Shown: piece by piece, positions 34,972 to 43,830 of the stretch
Layout of the letters: every line of letters starts with the position of its first letter
Position numbering within the stretch: position 1 is the first letter of the stretch
Assembly (NCBI GenBank): GCA_965267405.1
Contig: OZ253954.1
Coordinates: 1,488,001-1,552,000 of the forward strand
DNA length: 64,000 nucleotides
From: JAPPOI01 sp028818055
GTDB taxonomy: Bacteria; Pseudomonadota; Alphaproteobacteria; Rhodobacterales; Rhodobacteraceae
Direction: 5' to 3'
Position numbers and translations under genes: made by a program
Notes under the pieces: generated by a model
The model's input: the letters and a program-made list of their open reading frames with translations, nothing else
Database searches by the model: none
Told to the model about the DNA's origin: nothing

Positions 34972-36120
34972 TTAGCTTTTCATCCCGTCCCAGAAAGTTT
35001 TCACCTTCCGGAAGAAGCCAGTGCTTTCAGGGTTGTTTTCTTCGCTGAGCTTCTCGAATTCTTTCAAAAGCTCTTTCTGCTTGCTTGTCAGGTTCACGGG
35101 TGTCTCGACCGCAAGCTCAATGAACATGTCACCGGTTTGACCACCGCGAAGGGCAGGCATGCCTTTCCCACGAAGACGCATCTGTCGTCCTGACTGGCTG
35201 CCAGCCGGAACCTTCACACGGCTACGTCCGCCATCGATTGTCGGAACTTCGATGTCGCCGCCCATGGCAGCAGAGGTCATCGACACAGGAACACGGCAAT
35301 AAAGCTGGGGGCCGTCGCGCTGGAACAATTCGTGCTCGGCAACCTCAATAAAGATATAAAGATCGCCCGAAGGCCCGCCGCGCATCCCGGCCTCACCTTC
35401 GCCGGCAAGGCGGATTCGCGTGCCGGTTTCGACGCCAGCAGGGATGTTGACGCTAAGCGACCGGTCCTTTTCGACACGGCCTGCCCCGCGGCAGGTATTG
35501 CATGGGTTCTTGATGATCTGGCCCATGCCCGAACATGTCGGACAGGTACGCTCGACAGTGAAGAAGCCTTGCTGGGCGCGAACTTTGCCCATTCCATCAC
35601 ATGTTGGGCAGGCTGTTGGTTCGGCTCCACCTTCTGCGCCAGTGCCGTGACAGGTGTCGCATTCAACCGCGCTGGGCACCTGAACCGTCTTCTGCAGGCC
35701 TGCAAAAGCTTCCTCGAGCGAAATGCGCAAATTGTAACGTAAGTCCGAGCCGCGCATCGCGCGCTGCCCACCACCGCCACCGCGGCGGCCACCCATCATG
35801 TCACCGAAGAGATCGTCAAAAACGTCCGAAAAAGCGCTTGCGAAATCGCCGCCGCCATAAGCGCCGCCGGGTCGTGGTCCGCCGCCCATGCCGCCATCAA
35901 AAGCGGCATGTCCGAAACGGTCATAAGCTGCTTTCTTCTCGGCGTCTTTCAGGATGTCGTGCGCTTCGTTGACTTCCTTCATCTGCGCTTCGGCATCAGG
36001 ATTGTCTTTGTTGCGATCAGGATGAAGCGCCTTCACCTTTTGGCGATAGGCTTTCTTGATCTCGTCGGCGGACGCACCTTTCGAGACCCCAAGAAGCTCG
36101 TAGTAATCGCGCTTAGACAT
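34972..36120 (-). CDS. dnaJ: Chaperone protein DnaJ
   Basis: Co-chaperone that delivers substrates to DnaK and stimulates its ATPase. The 382-residue protein has the J domain with HPDRN (about residue 34), a Gly/Phe-rich linker (about 75-120), four zinc-binding CxxCxGxG repeats (CDTCHGTG, CPTCDGMG, CPTCSGMG, CNTCRGAG; about 150-215) and the C-terminal substrate-binding domains. It follows dnaK by 76 bp that contain a strong hairpin. Confidence 0.96.
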   Translation of the reverse strand: MSKRDYYELLGVSKGASADEIKKAYRQKVKALHPDRNKDNPDAEAQMKEVNEAHDILKDAEKKAAYDRFGHAAFDGGMGGGPRPGGAYGGGDFASAFSDVFDDLFGDMMGGRRGGGGGQRAMRGSDLRYNLRISLEEAFAGLQKTVQVPSAVECDTCHGTGAEGGAEPTACPTCDGMGKVRAQQGFFTVERTCPTCSGMGQIIKNPCNTCRGAGRVEKDRSLSVNIPAGVETGTRIRLAGEGEAGMRGGPSGDLYIFIEVAEHELFQRDGPQLYCRVPVSMTSAAMGGDIEVPTIDGGRSRVKVPAGSQSGRQMRLRGKGMPALRGGQTGDMFIELAVETPVNLTSKQKELLKEFEKLSEENNPESTGFFRKVKTFWDGMKS

Positions 36121-36142
36121 CGTACGTCGCCTTTTGGAACGC

Positions 36143-36175
36143 CCGGGCCGGCCTAATCGTCTCAGGCCGGCCCGG
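36143..36175 (-). terminator. Perfect 12-bp GC-rich hairpin between dnaK and dnaJ
   Basis: CCGGGCCGGCCT and AGGCCGGCCCGG are exact reverse complements with a 9-base loop. There is no T tract. Placed between the two genes, it may protect the dnaK mRNA end or lower dnaJ expression rather than stop transcription fully. Confidence 0.6.
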
Positions 36176-36196
36176 ATCGCATTACATTGCTACCGA

Positions 36197-38116
36197 TCAG
36201 GCGCGCTTGTCGCCGTCGAGGTCCTCGAAATCGGCATCGACGATATCGTCATCGACACCACGTGGCTCTTCCTCGTCCGGATCCGCATCAGCAGCGCCAG
36301 CGGCTTCAGCTTGCGCCTTGTAGATGGCCTCACCCAAACGCATCGCTGCCTCGGTCACGTTCTGGATACCGCCGCGGATTTTGCCCGCGTCTTCGGTTTC
36401 CACCTGTTCTTTGAGGTTGGCCAACGCCAGCTCGATTGCTTCGACCGTCGAAGGATCGACCTTGTCGCCGTGCTCCTCGATGTCTTTCTCGGTCTTGTGC
36501 AACAGGCTCTCGGCAGCGTTCTTCGCTTCGACCAGGTCCTTGCGTTCCTTGTCGGCCTCGGCGTTTTCTTCCGCGTCGCGTACCATTGCGTCGATCTCAT
36601 CGTCAGACAGACCTCCAGACGCCTGGATTGTGATCTTCTGCTCTTTGCCGGTGCCTTTGTCCTTGGCCTGAACCGAGACAATGCCGTTGGCATCGATATC
36701 GAAGGTCACCTCAATCTGAGGCAATCCGCGTGGTGCTGGCGGGATCTCTTCCAGATTGAACTGGCCAAGCATCTTGTTGTCTGCTGCCATCTCACGTTCA
36801 CCTTGGAAGACCCGAATGGTCACCGCGTTCTGGTTGTCTTCAGCAGTCGAGAAGATCTGCGACTTCTTCGTTGGGATCGTTGTGTTCCGATCAATCAGTC
36901 GGGTGAAGACACCACCGAGAGTTTCGATGCCCAGAGACAAAGGTGTCACGTCCAGAAGAACAACGTCTTTCACGTCGCCCTGCAGAACACCGGCCTGAAT
37001 AGCCGCGCCCATCGCAACAACTTCGTCAGGGTTCACACCCTTATGCGGCTCTTTGCCGAAGAACTTGGTCACTTCTTCGATGACTTTCGGCATACGTGTC
37101 ATACCACCGACCAGCACGACCTCGTCGATGTCGCCGGTTGAAAGACCGGCGTCTTTCAGTGCGGCCTGACAAGGTTTGATCGACTTTTTGATCAAGTCTC
37201 CAACAAGCGACTCCAGCTTCGCACGGGTCAGCTTCATGACCATGTGCAGCGGAGTTCCCGAATTCGCGTCCATTGAGATGAACGGCTGGTTGATTTCGGT
37301 CTGAGTGGACGACGAAAGCTCGATCTTGGCCTTTTCCGCAGCTTCTTTCAGACGCTGCAAAGCCATCTTGTCTTTTGTCAGATCGGCGCCGTGTTCTTTT
37401 TTGAATTCGTCAGCCAGATAGTTAACGATCCGCATGTCGAAGTCTTCACCACCGAGGAACGTGTCACCGTTGGTCGACTTCACTTCGAACAGGCCATCAT
37501 CGATCTCAAGGATCGTGATGTCGAACGTACCACCGCCAAGGTCATAGACGGCGATTGTCTTCGTTTCTTTCTTGTCCAGACCATAAGCCAGCGCAGCAGC
37601 CGTTGGCTCGTTGATGATCCGCAGCACTTCCATGCCAGCAATCTTGCCAGCGTCTTTTGTTGCTTGGCGCTGAGCGTCGTTGAAGTACGCAGGTACGGTG
37701 ATGACCGCTTGCGTGACTTCCTCACCAAGATAGCTCTCGGCAGTTTCCTTCATTTTCTGAAGAATGAATGCGCTGATCTGGCTTGGCGAATACGACTCGC
37801 CGCCAGCTTTTACCCAAGCGTCACCATTGCCGCCGTCAACGATGTCGTAAGGAACGATATTTTTGTCCTTCGTCACTTCGGCGTCATCAACGCGGCGGCC
37901 GATAAGGCGCTTAACCGCAAAGACTGTGTTCTCGGGGTTTGTAACGGCCTGACGTTTGGCCGGTTGTCCGACAAGGCGTTCGCTGTCGGTGAAGGCGACG
38001 ATCGAGGGGGTCGTCCGTGCGCCTTCGGCGTTTTCGATAACTCGGGGCTGCGACCCATCCATGATAGCGACACAGCTGTTGGTGGTCCCAAGGTCGATAC
38101 CGATGACTTTACCCAT
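36197..38116 (-). CDS. dnaK: Chaperone protein DnaK (Hsp70)
   Basis: ATP-driven Hsp70 chaperone of the cytoplasm. The 639-residue protein starts MGKVIGIDLGTTNSCVAI, carries IAVYDLGGGTFDITILE and VVLVGGMTRMP in the ATPase domain, a hydrophobic interdomain linker (VVLLDVTPLSLGIETLGG), and a helical lid ending in an acidic tail (DADPDEEEP, DADFEDLD). The ATG at 38116 is chosen by homology; an in-frame ATG at 38218 would add 34 unrelated residues. A heat-shock-like promoter lies about 115-145 bp upstream. Confidence 0.97.
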   Translation of the reverse strand: MGKVIGIDLGTTNSCVAIMDGSQPRVIENAEGARTTPSIVAFTDSERLVGQPAKRQAVTNPENTVFAVKRLIGRRVDDAEVTKDKNIVPYDIVDGGNGDAWVKAGGESYSPSQISAFILQKMKETAESYLGEEVTQAVITVPAYFNDAQRQATKDAGKIAGMEVLRIINEPTAAALAYGLDKKETKTIAVYDLGGGTFDITILEIDDGLFEVKSTNGDTFLGGEDFDMRIVNYLADEFKKEHGADLTKDKMALQRLKEAAEKAKIELSSSTQTEINQPFISMDANSGTPLHMVMKLTRAKLESLVGDLIKKSIKPCQAALKDAGLSTGDIDEVVLVGGMTRMPKVIEEVTKFFGKEPHKGVNPDEVVAMGAAIQAGVLQGDVKDVVLLDVTPLSLGIETLGGVFTRLIDRNTTIPTKKSQIFSTAEDNQNAVTIRVFQGEREMAADNKMLGQFNLEEIPPAPRGLPQIEVTFDIDANGIVSVQAKDKGTGKEQKITIQASGGLSDDEIDAMVRDAEENAEADKERKDLVEAKNAAESLLHKTEKDIEEHGDKVDPSTVEAIELALANLKEQVETEDAGKIRGGIQNVTEAAMRLGEAIYKAQAEAAGAADADPDEEEPRGVDDDIVDADFEDLDGDKRA

Positions 38117-38230
38117 GCTCTTCCAATCCTCTTGCTTGGCGATGTTTGAACCCCGGCCCATTTCGGCGCCATCAGGTCCATCCCAAAAAGAATGTGACAC
38201 CTTGAAACAGGTGTTCACGGCTTCGTGGGG

Positions 38231-38260
38231 TATATAGGGAGGTGAAAATGCACCTGCAAG
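38231..38260 (-). promoter_or_regulatory. Heat-shock (RpoH/sigma-32-like) promoter of dnaK
   Basis: On the minus strand CTTG is followed after 17 bases by CCCTATATA. The -10 word is identical to that upstream of hslO. The spacer contains AGGTG-cattt(t)-CACCT, a 5-bp inverted repeat. The predicted 5' UTR is about 105 nt. Confidence 0.65.
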
Positions 38261-38308
38261 CGTTGGAAAAGCGACTTTGCGGCTGAATCTGTAGGAAATG
38301 CCAACGTG

Positions 38309-38935
38309 ATGCCTCTATTCGACGACCTTCCGCACGATCCTGTCGATTTAAACGGGGCAAAAGTGTTTCCGGGCTTCCTGTCCGACTCGGCTCAGACGGC
38401 GATTTTGGACGACCTTCGCGCGGTCGCTACGGCCGCACCCTTTCGGCAATATCAAACCCCCGGCGGACTCAAGATGTCAGTCCGAATGACGTCAGCGGGG
38501 GATGTTGGTTGGTTCACAGACCGCAAAGGATACCGTTATGCGGATCATCACCCGGATGGCGATCCGTGGCCTGAAATTCCCAGCAACATTTTGGATGTCT
38601 GGCGCACGGTATCCGGGGTCCACCGCGATCCTGATTCCTGTCTGATCAACTTCTATGGCGAAGGCGCCAAAATGGGTCTTCACCAAGACAAAGACGAAAT
38701 AGACACAACATGGCCGGTTGTATCGATCTCGCTTGGAGATGAAGCGCTGTTCCGTGTCGGAGGCTTGTCCCGAAAGGATTCAACCAAGAGCCGCTGGTTG
38801 ATGTCCGGTGACGTGGCCGTGCTGAGCGGTGACGCCCGCTTGGCGTTTCATGGAATTGATCGCATCAAGTTTGGGTCCAGCGGACTGCTTCCCGATGGTG
38901 GACGGATAAATCTGACTCTTAGAGTTGCGCGTTAA
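38309..38935 (+). CDS. alkB: AlkB family alpha-ketoglutarate-dependent dioxygenase
   Basis: Oxidatively removes alkyl groups (1-methyladenine, 3-methylcytosine) from DNA or RNA using Fe2+ and 2-oxoglutarate. The 208-residue enzyme has the iron ligands in GLHQDKDE (H and D near 125 and 127) and in FHGIDRI (H near 181), plus the 2-oxoglutarate arginine in RINLTLRVAR. SINFYG-like LINFYGEGAKMG is also typical. The ATG at 38309 has AGGAA upstream. It is divergent from dnaK. No ada gene is adjacent. Confidence 0.9.
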   Translation: MPLFDDLPHDPVDLNGAKVFPGFLSDSAQTAILDDLRAVATAAPFRQYQTPGGLKMSVRMTSAGDVGWFTDRKGYRYADHHPDGDPWPEIPSNILDVWRTVSGVHRDPDSCLINFYGEGAKMGLHQDKDEIDTTWPVVSISLGDEALFRVGGLSRKDSTKSRWLMSGDVAVLSGDARLAFHGIDRIKFGSSGLLPDGGRINLTLRVAR

Positions 38936-39573
38936 CCGCCCAGAAGCCGTTTGCGCTCTGGCATCGTTTTGATTGGACTATCCGCAAAGTCCGGGCTCGG
39001 TGGCATCTTTGACCGAACTGGACGGCGCATAGCGGGAACGCCATCGGGTTGACGAGAAATCTGGCGGGCCGCTTTGGCGTCGGCAAATGCTTGTTCTCTG
39101 AGGGTCTCTTCAATCTGCATGGTTCTGGCGAACTTTTCGATCTCATCCGCCATGCTCCGGGCAGGTGCCGACAGGTGAGTCCACTTGATGTGCAGCTTGC
39201 GGGAAAAGACTTTGCCTTTGCCCGACCGGACGACAACCCAGGATAACACCGGAAAGACTTTGAAGATCGTCATGCGCTTGATGGCGATACCTTGGAACTT
39301 GTGCCAGGGCTCCTTGCGTTTGCCCATGACCGAAAACCCTTCGGAGTCCGCTGTGAACGACGGTGTTGGTCGCATCAGAGGAAGAACATTCATGATGGCT
39401 GTCGCCGCGCCGAAGAGGATGAAAGAGCCACCAAGAATCCAGTCAAAATTCGGATCACCTGCGCCAACCTGTTCGGTCAATTCCAGCAGATACATCCCGA
39501 CAAGGATCAAAGCACCGCCGAATACCGTTCCGGTTACAAGATTAAGGGTTCGAGGAAATAACTCGATCTTCAT
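38932..39573 (-). CDS. Unknown inner-membrane protein with two N-terminal TM helices
   Basis: 213 residues. Two hydrophobic helices (about 12-32 and 45-67) are followed by a soluble part that alternates short strands (SFTADSEGFSVMGKRKEPWHKFQGI, VLSWVVVRSGKGKVFSRKL), reminiscent of the PH-like fold seen in STM3941-type membrane proteins. A coiled-coil-like helix and a Pro/Arg-rich tail end the protein. No catalytic motif is visible. It overlaps alkB by four bases tail to tail. The 245-bp stretch between it and the ABC permease (39574-39818) has no visible gene. Confidence 0.7.
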   Translation of the reverse strand: MKIELFPRTLNLVTGTVFGGALILVGMYLLELTEQVGAGDPNFDWILGGSFILFGAATAIMNVLPLMRPTPSFTADSEGFSVMGKRKEPWHKFQGIAIKRMTIFKVFPVLSWVVVRSGKGKVFSRKLHIKWTHLSAPARSMADEIEKFARTMQIEETLREQAFADAKAARQISRQPDGVPAMRRPVRSKMPPSPDFADSPIKTMPERKRLLGG

Positions 39574-39818
39574 AATGCCCTCTCAGCATCAAACGCCGCT
39601 AAACTAGCGGATCAAGCGGGACGAGATTTGAGCAGACCGAAGGCGAAATTGTGGCGGTCAGGCCGCTGTCAGCCGTGTGGCAAAGGCATCATGCGACCGC
39701 GAATTTTCTCGTTCCAGCTATCAGCGATGTGAATTTTCTAAAAGCGCCTGGTTAAAAAATACATATTACAATTCAAAGTGTTGCGCGGACGCACATCCTG
39801 CGCCCTCGACCAATGCGA

Positions 39819-40640
39819 TCAGCGGGCTGCGTCCCAGCTTAGAGAAGCATGTTTCGACGTGTAGGAAACACCAATCACGCCAATGACGAGCAAAACCAAA
39901 GACACCCAAATCGGGTACATCATTGAGGATTTGAGTGGGTTGTAGTTGATGAAAATGTATCCGCGCCCAAGATCAATGATGTGGAAAAGCGGGTTCCAGG
40001 CAAACATGGCAACCATGTGTGCCGGAAGTGTGTTGGCGACGAACATCTTACCTGACGCGAACATGTTCATTCGCGTGTAGATCATGTTCACAATCGAAGT
40101 GCCCTTCGGGAACCACGGCTTGATTGCCAGCAGCACCAACCCAAAGGCGCAACCCGAAAACCAGGCCAAAACCAGCATCATGATTGCGCCGAAAGGATGC
40201 TGAATTTCGATGGGCTTCCACAACAGGTGATACCCGATGAGAATGACGAACATCGAAATGAATTGGGTGTAAAGCGCGCCCAAAGCCGAAGCACAGACCG
40301 AGATACCTTGGTTCATCGGCAGGTGTTTCATCATCGGCGACGTTGGACCATCTGCGCCCATGACAGACCCGACCGACTTCACATGCGTCATGAAGACGAA
40401 AATGCCGGACATGACATACAGCAGGAAGTCGCCGCGGATCGCCAGTCCGCGCAATCCCAAAATCTCGAACAGCGCATAAAAAGCTGCCATCATGATCAGG
40501 GTTTGCAGGATGTTGTAAAGGATCGCGAGGATCGCGTCGCGATGTCCCGACCGCACGGATTTAACGGCGGTGTGGAAGATCAGAATGAAGAAGGTAAAGG
40601 CACCATCCAAAAGGGTGGTTCTACGCTCTGCCTGGAACAT
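39819..40640 (-). CDS. ABC-2 type permease, KpsM-like polysaccharide exporter subunit
   Basis: 273 residues with six hydrophobic helices in the arrangement of capsule/LPS O-antigen export permeases (KpsM/Wzm/RfbA). The final helix region MVAMFAWNPLFHIIDLGRGYIFINYNPL is a family marker. It would pair with a KpsT-type ATPase, but none is found in the window. It starts back to back with cysQ, separated by about 105 bp, at the edge of the glycan cluster. Export of the glycan made by the neighbouring transferases is the natural guess. Confidence 0.82.
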   Translation of the reverse strand: MFQAERRTTLLDGAFTFFILIFHTAVKSVRSGHRDAILAILYNILQTLIMMAAFYALFEILGLRGLAIRGDFLLYVMSGIFVFMTHVKSVGSVMGADGPTSPMMKHLPMNQGISVCASALGALYTQFISMFVILIGYHLLWKPIEIQHPFGAIMMLVLAWFSGCAFGLVLLAIKPWFPKGTSIVNMIYTRMNMFASGKMFVANTLPAHMVAMFAWNPLFHIIDLGRGYIFINYNPLKSSMMYPIWVSLVLLVIGVIGVSYTSKHASLSWDAAR

Positions 40641-40745
40641 CTTCTGTGCTCGCCTCGACTTTGACCTTGCAGCATTGGTCTTGTGATGCCCCCGCCATTC
40701 ACATTAATCCTTTGTCACCTGCTTTCAAAGTCAAAAGGTTCCTGG

Positions 40746-41552
40746 GTGTCCGAAATCAACAAAACACGGTTAATGCGCGAGATGCGCCGTCTTTCTCTGG
40801 AAGCCGGTGATATCATTATGGAAATCTATGGAGCCGATGATTTCCAAGTGGAAACCAAGTCGGACGAAAGCCCTGTGACCGTCGCAGATCAGGCCGCTGA
40901 TGCGCATATTTCCGCTGGTTTAACGGAGCTGTTTCCGGACATTCCTTTGGTCACCGAGGAACAAGCCAACACCCATGTTTTGAAAGCCAACACGTTTCTG
41001 ATTGTTGATCCGCTGGATGGCACCAAAGAATTCATAAAACGCCGTGGGGACTTCACGGTGAACATCGCGCTGGTCGAAGACGGAGTTCCGACGCTTGGTG
41101 TGGTTTATGCACCCGCAAAGGAGAGGCTATTCTTGACCGATGCCGAAGGTGGTGCGCACGAAGAAACAGCTCCCTTTGGGACTGAAAGCGAAGCCCGGAA
41201 AACACCGATTTCGGTCTCAGTTCCGGACAACGGCGCCCTAAAAATTGTTGCGTCGAAATCGCACCGTGATGCTGCCACCGAAGACTACATCGCTCAGTAT
41301 GCAACCGTGGAAAACGTAAGCGCTGGCTCGTCTCTGAAATTCTGCCTTGTTGCGACGGGCGAAGCCGACTTCTACCCGCGTCTGGGTCCAACGATGGAGT
41401 GGGACACGGCTGCTGGTCATGCGGTTCTGTCCGCGGCTGGTGGTCAGGTCGTCAACCGCGAAGGTCACGAAACATTGGCCTATGGCAAACCCGAATTCAG
41501 AAACCCACATTTCTTGGCCTTTGCTCCGGGCGTTGAGCTGAAGGAAGGATAG
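40746..41552 (+). CDS. cysQ: 3'(2'),5'-bisphosphate nucleotidase (CysQ-type inositol monophosphatase superfamily)
   Basis: Converts PAP, the by-product of PAPS-dependent sulfotransfer, to AMP. The 268-residue protein has the metal-binding motifs LVTEEQ, VDPLDGTKEFIKR (about residue 82-94) and WDTAAGHAVLSAAGG. The TKEF extension distinguishes CysQ from plain inositol monophosphatases. GTG at 40746 is preferred: AAAAGG lies upstream and the alignment-like N-terminus begins there; an ATG at 40686 in frame would add 20 unlikely residues. Its place beside a sulfotransferase and glycosyltransferases suggests it serves local sulfation. Confidence 0.88.
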   Translation: MSEINKTRLMREMRRLSLEAGDIIMEIYGADDFQVETKSDESPVTVADQAADAHISAGLTELFPDIPLVTEEQANTHVLKANTFLIVDPLDGTKEFIKRRGDFTVNIALVEDGVPTLGVVYAPAKERLFLTDAEGGAHEETAPFGTESEARKTPISVSVPDNGALKIVASKSHRDAATEDYIAQYATVENVSAGSSLKFCLVATGEADFYPRLGPTMEWDTAAGHAVLSAAGGQVVNREGHETLAYGKPEFRNPHFLAFAPGVELKEG

Positions 41553-41559
41553 CGGCGTG

Positions 41560-42789
41560 ATGCCTCCGCCAGTCAGCGTTGTTGTTGTTAGCCAGAACCG
41601 GCCGACATGGCTTTCACGCTGTCTGACCTCGCTGTCACAACTAGCCTACCCGAATTTTGAAATTGTTGTTGTTGCTGATGCGGCCGGCCTTGCAGCGGTC
41701 GCCCGACATCCACTGGCTGACGATATTCACGCCATCGAATTCAATGAAGCGAACATCTCCGCAGCTCGAAACACGGCGTTGGGTCAATGCGCGGGAGAGA
41801 TAGTCGCATTCGTCGATGATGATGCTGTTGCCGAGCCAATGTGGTTGTCGCACCTCGTCGAAGGTTTCATGGAAACCGATGCGGCAGGGGTTGTCGGTTT
41901 CGTCCGTGGTCGAAACGGTATTTCGTTTCAAAGCCGCGTTTGTTCAGTTGATGCTGAAGCGGAAACCCATGAAGAGCCACCAGGCAACGACTCGCCTTTT
42001 GTTCCGCATCTGCGCAATGGGCGCGCCTTGAAACTGGTTGGTACGAACTGTGGCTTTCGCCGCGATATCCTGTGCCAACTTGGCGGGTTTGATCCGACCT
42101 TTTCGTTCTTTCTTGAAGACTCGGATGCCTCGATGCGGCTTGCCAAAGCTGGCCATATCTTGGCCGTCGCGCCGCTTGCAGAAGTTCACCACTCTTTCGC
42201 CGAATCTGTCCGAAGAACGCCGCATCGCAGGCCGCGTCGTTTGTTTGACATAGGACGAAGTACCGCAGCCTATGTGCGGCGGTACGAATTCGCCAACCAA
42301 GACGAAATCCGGGAACGCATTTTCAGGCGAGAGTTCATGCGTCTTGAACAGCATTTGGCAACCGGTACAGCAGAGCCGCGGGATTTGCCGAAGCTGATGA
42401 AGGATCTGGAGGCTGGCTGGGTCGAAGGTCTGTCCTTGAACCTTTTGAACCCATCTCCAATTGAGCCGCGGAAGAGTCCGTTCAAACCCATCAAGCTCAT
42501 GAAAAAAAGCCATAAAATCGAATCGGCGAGGCTACTGGGCAGAAAGCAAGCACGTCGGCAGGCGGAAGAGTGGGCGAGGTCCGGACATCCCGCCAGTGTC
42601 TTCAGCTTTTCCTTAACTCCGGTCAGGCACCATGTCCGCTATCTCGATTCGGGAGTGTGGGTTCAAACCGGTGGTCAGTTCGGACGCAGTGACAGAAATG
42701 ACAGGCTTTTCAGGTGGTGCAGATTTGCCGATCGAGTCAGAGATGAAATCAGACGAGTTGAAAAGCAACGGGGTATCGTAGAGACTTGA
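41560..42789 (+). CDS. Family 2 glycosyltransferase
   Basis: A 409-residue GT-A fold transferase. The N-terminus shows SVVVVSQNRPTWLSRCLTSL, then AARNTALGQCAG and the nucleotide-sugar/metal motif FVDDDAVAEP (about residue 87-96), with an ED motif in FFLEDSDASMRLAKAGH. A basic C-terminal region (about 290-400) may bind membrane or acceptor. Sugar donor and acceptor unknown. It begins seven bases after cysQ with AAGGA upstream, so the two are likely cotranscribed. Confidence 0.87.
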   Translation: MPPPVSVVVVSQNRPTWLSRCLTSLSQLAYPNFEIVVVADAAGLAAVARHPLADDIHAIEFNEANISAARNTALGQCAGEIVAFVDDDAVAEPMWLSHLVEGFMETDAAGVVGFVRGRNGISFQSRVCSVDAEAETHEEPPGNDSPFVPHLRNGRALKLVGTNCGFRRDILCQLGGFDPTFSFFLEDSDASMRLAKAGHILAVAPLAEVHHSFAESVRRTPHRRPRRLFDIGRSTAAYVRRYEFANQDEIRERIFRREFMRLEQHLATGTAEPRDLPKLMKDLEAGWVEGLSLNLLNPSPIEPRKSPFKPIKLMKKSHKIESARLLGRKQARRQAEEWARSGHPASVFSFSLTPVRHHVRYLDSGVWVQTGGQFGRSDRNDRLFRWCRFADRVRDEIRRVEKQRGIVET

Positions 42790-42846
42790 AGATGCACGGG
42801 AAGTGAGGGGGGCAGTCACGTTTGACCCGTTGCACAACGAGAATTA

Positions 42847-42870
42847 CTCCGAAGCGGGATGACTTCGGAG
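42847..42870 (+). repeat. 8-bp inverted repeat in the galU leader
   Basis: CTCCGAAG-cgggatga-CTTCGGAG is a perfect inverted repeat 21 bases upstream of the galU start, just before its ribosome-binding site. It could be a weak terminator, an attenuator or an mRNA-stabilising hairpin. Confidence 0.45.
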
Positions 42871-42891
42871 ACTTTGGTGTGAGGAACACTA

Positions 42892-43797
42892 GTGGCTGTT
42901 TTGAAGAACAAAAAAGTAACCAAAGCGATCTTTCCAGTCGCAGGGCTTGGGACACGGTTTTTGCCTGCGACAAAGTCGGTCCCGAAAGAGATCATGACTT
43001 TGGTCGACCGACCCTTGATCCAATACGCGATTGACGAAGCCCGCGCTGCAGGCATCAAAGAGTTCATTTTTGTCACCTCGCGCGGCAAGGGTGCTCTTGA
43101 GGACTACTTCGATCATGCACCTCAGCTTGAGGCATCGTTGCGCAAGTCGGGAAAGACCGAGCTGCTGGAAACGCTGAAAAGCACCAACATGGAATCTGGT
43201 GCAATTGCTTATATCCGTCAGCACCGCGCAATGGGACTTGGTCACGCCGTATGGTGCGCGCGTCGCCTGATCGCAAACGAACCGTTTGCCGTCATGCTGC
43301 CGGACGACGTCATCGCGGCCGACAAGCCGTGTCTTCAGCAAATGGTCGAAGCCTACGAAGAAACCGGTGGGTCGCTTGTCGCTGCCATGGAAGTTCCAAA
43401 GTCACAGGCGCCCAACTACGGTATCCTTGATGTCGGTGACAGCGATGGTCAGCTTGTCAAAGTAAAGGGCATGGTTGAGAAGCCTTCTGTTGAAGATGCG
43501 CCATCCAACCTTGCTGTTATTGGTCGCTACATCATCACCCCCAGCGTCCTTCAGACACTAAACAGACAAAAGTCTGGGTCGGGCGGTGAAATCCAACTGA
43601 CTGATGCCATCGCGGCTGAAGTTGAATCTGAGGCAGGTGTGCACGCATTGAAATTTAACGGTCAAAGGTTTGACTGCGGCTCTAAGGCCGGGTTTTTACA
43701 GGCGACCGTTAGTTTTGCTCTTGCACGCGACGAACTACAGGATGAATTTGCTGCTTATCTGCGGGACATCTCTCCGATGATCCGTGCGGCTGAGTAG
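42892..43797 (+). CDS. galU: UTP-glucose-1-phosphate uridylyltransferase
   Basis: Makes UDP-glucose from UTP and glucose-1-phosphate. The 301-residue enzyme has the nucleotide-binding signature FPVAGLGTRFLPATKSVPKE (about 15-34), MLPDDV near residue 139, and VEKP near 197, all family hallmarks. Translation begins at GTG 42892 with GAGGA seven bases upstream. UDP-glucose feeds surface polysaccharides and glycolipids; here the gene lies inside a transferase cluster, which supplies a donor sugar for it. Confidence 0.95.
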   Translation: MAVLKNKKVTKAIFPVAGLGTRFLPATKSVPKEIMTLVDRPLIQYAIDEARAAGIKEFIFVTSRGKGALEDYFDHAPQLEASLRKSGKTELLETLKSTNMESGAIAYIRQHRAMGLGHAVWCARRLIANEPFAVMLPDDVIAADKPCLQQMVEAYEETGGSLVAAMEVPKSQAPNYGILDVGDSDGQLVKVKGMVEKPSVEDAPSNLAVIGRYIITPSVLQTLNRQKSGSGGEIQLTDAIAAEVESEAGVHALKFNGQRFDCGSKAGFLQATVSFALARDELQDEFAAYLRDISPMIRAAE

Positions 43798-43830
43798 CAA
43801 CGTAGAAATTGGGCACGACGGACGGCGACT

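Noticed and set aside
39677..39886. Small plus-strand frame in the gap before the ABC permease
   Set aside because: Composition is random-like and it runs into the permease gene antisense; no ribosome-binding site.
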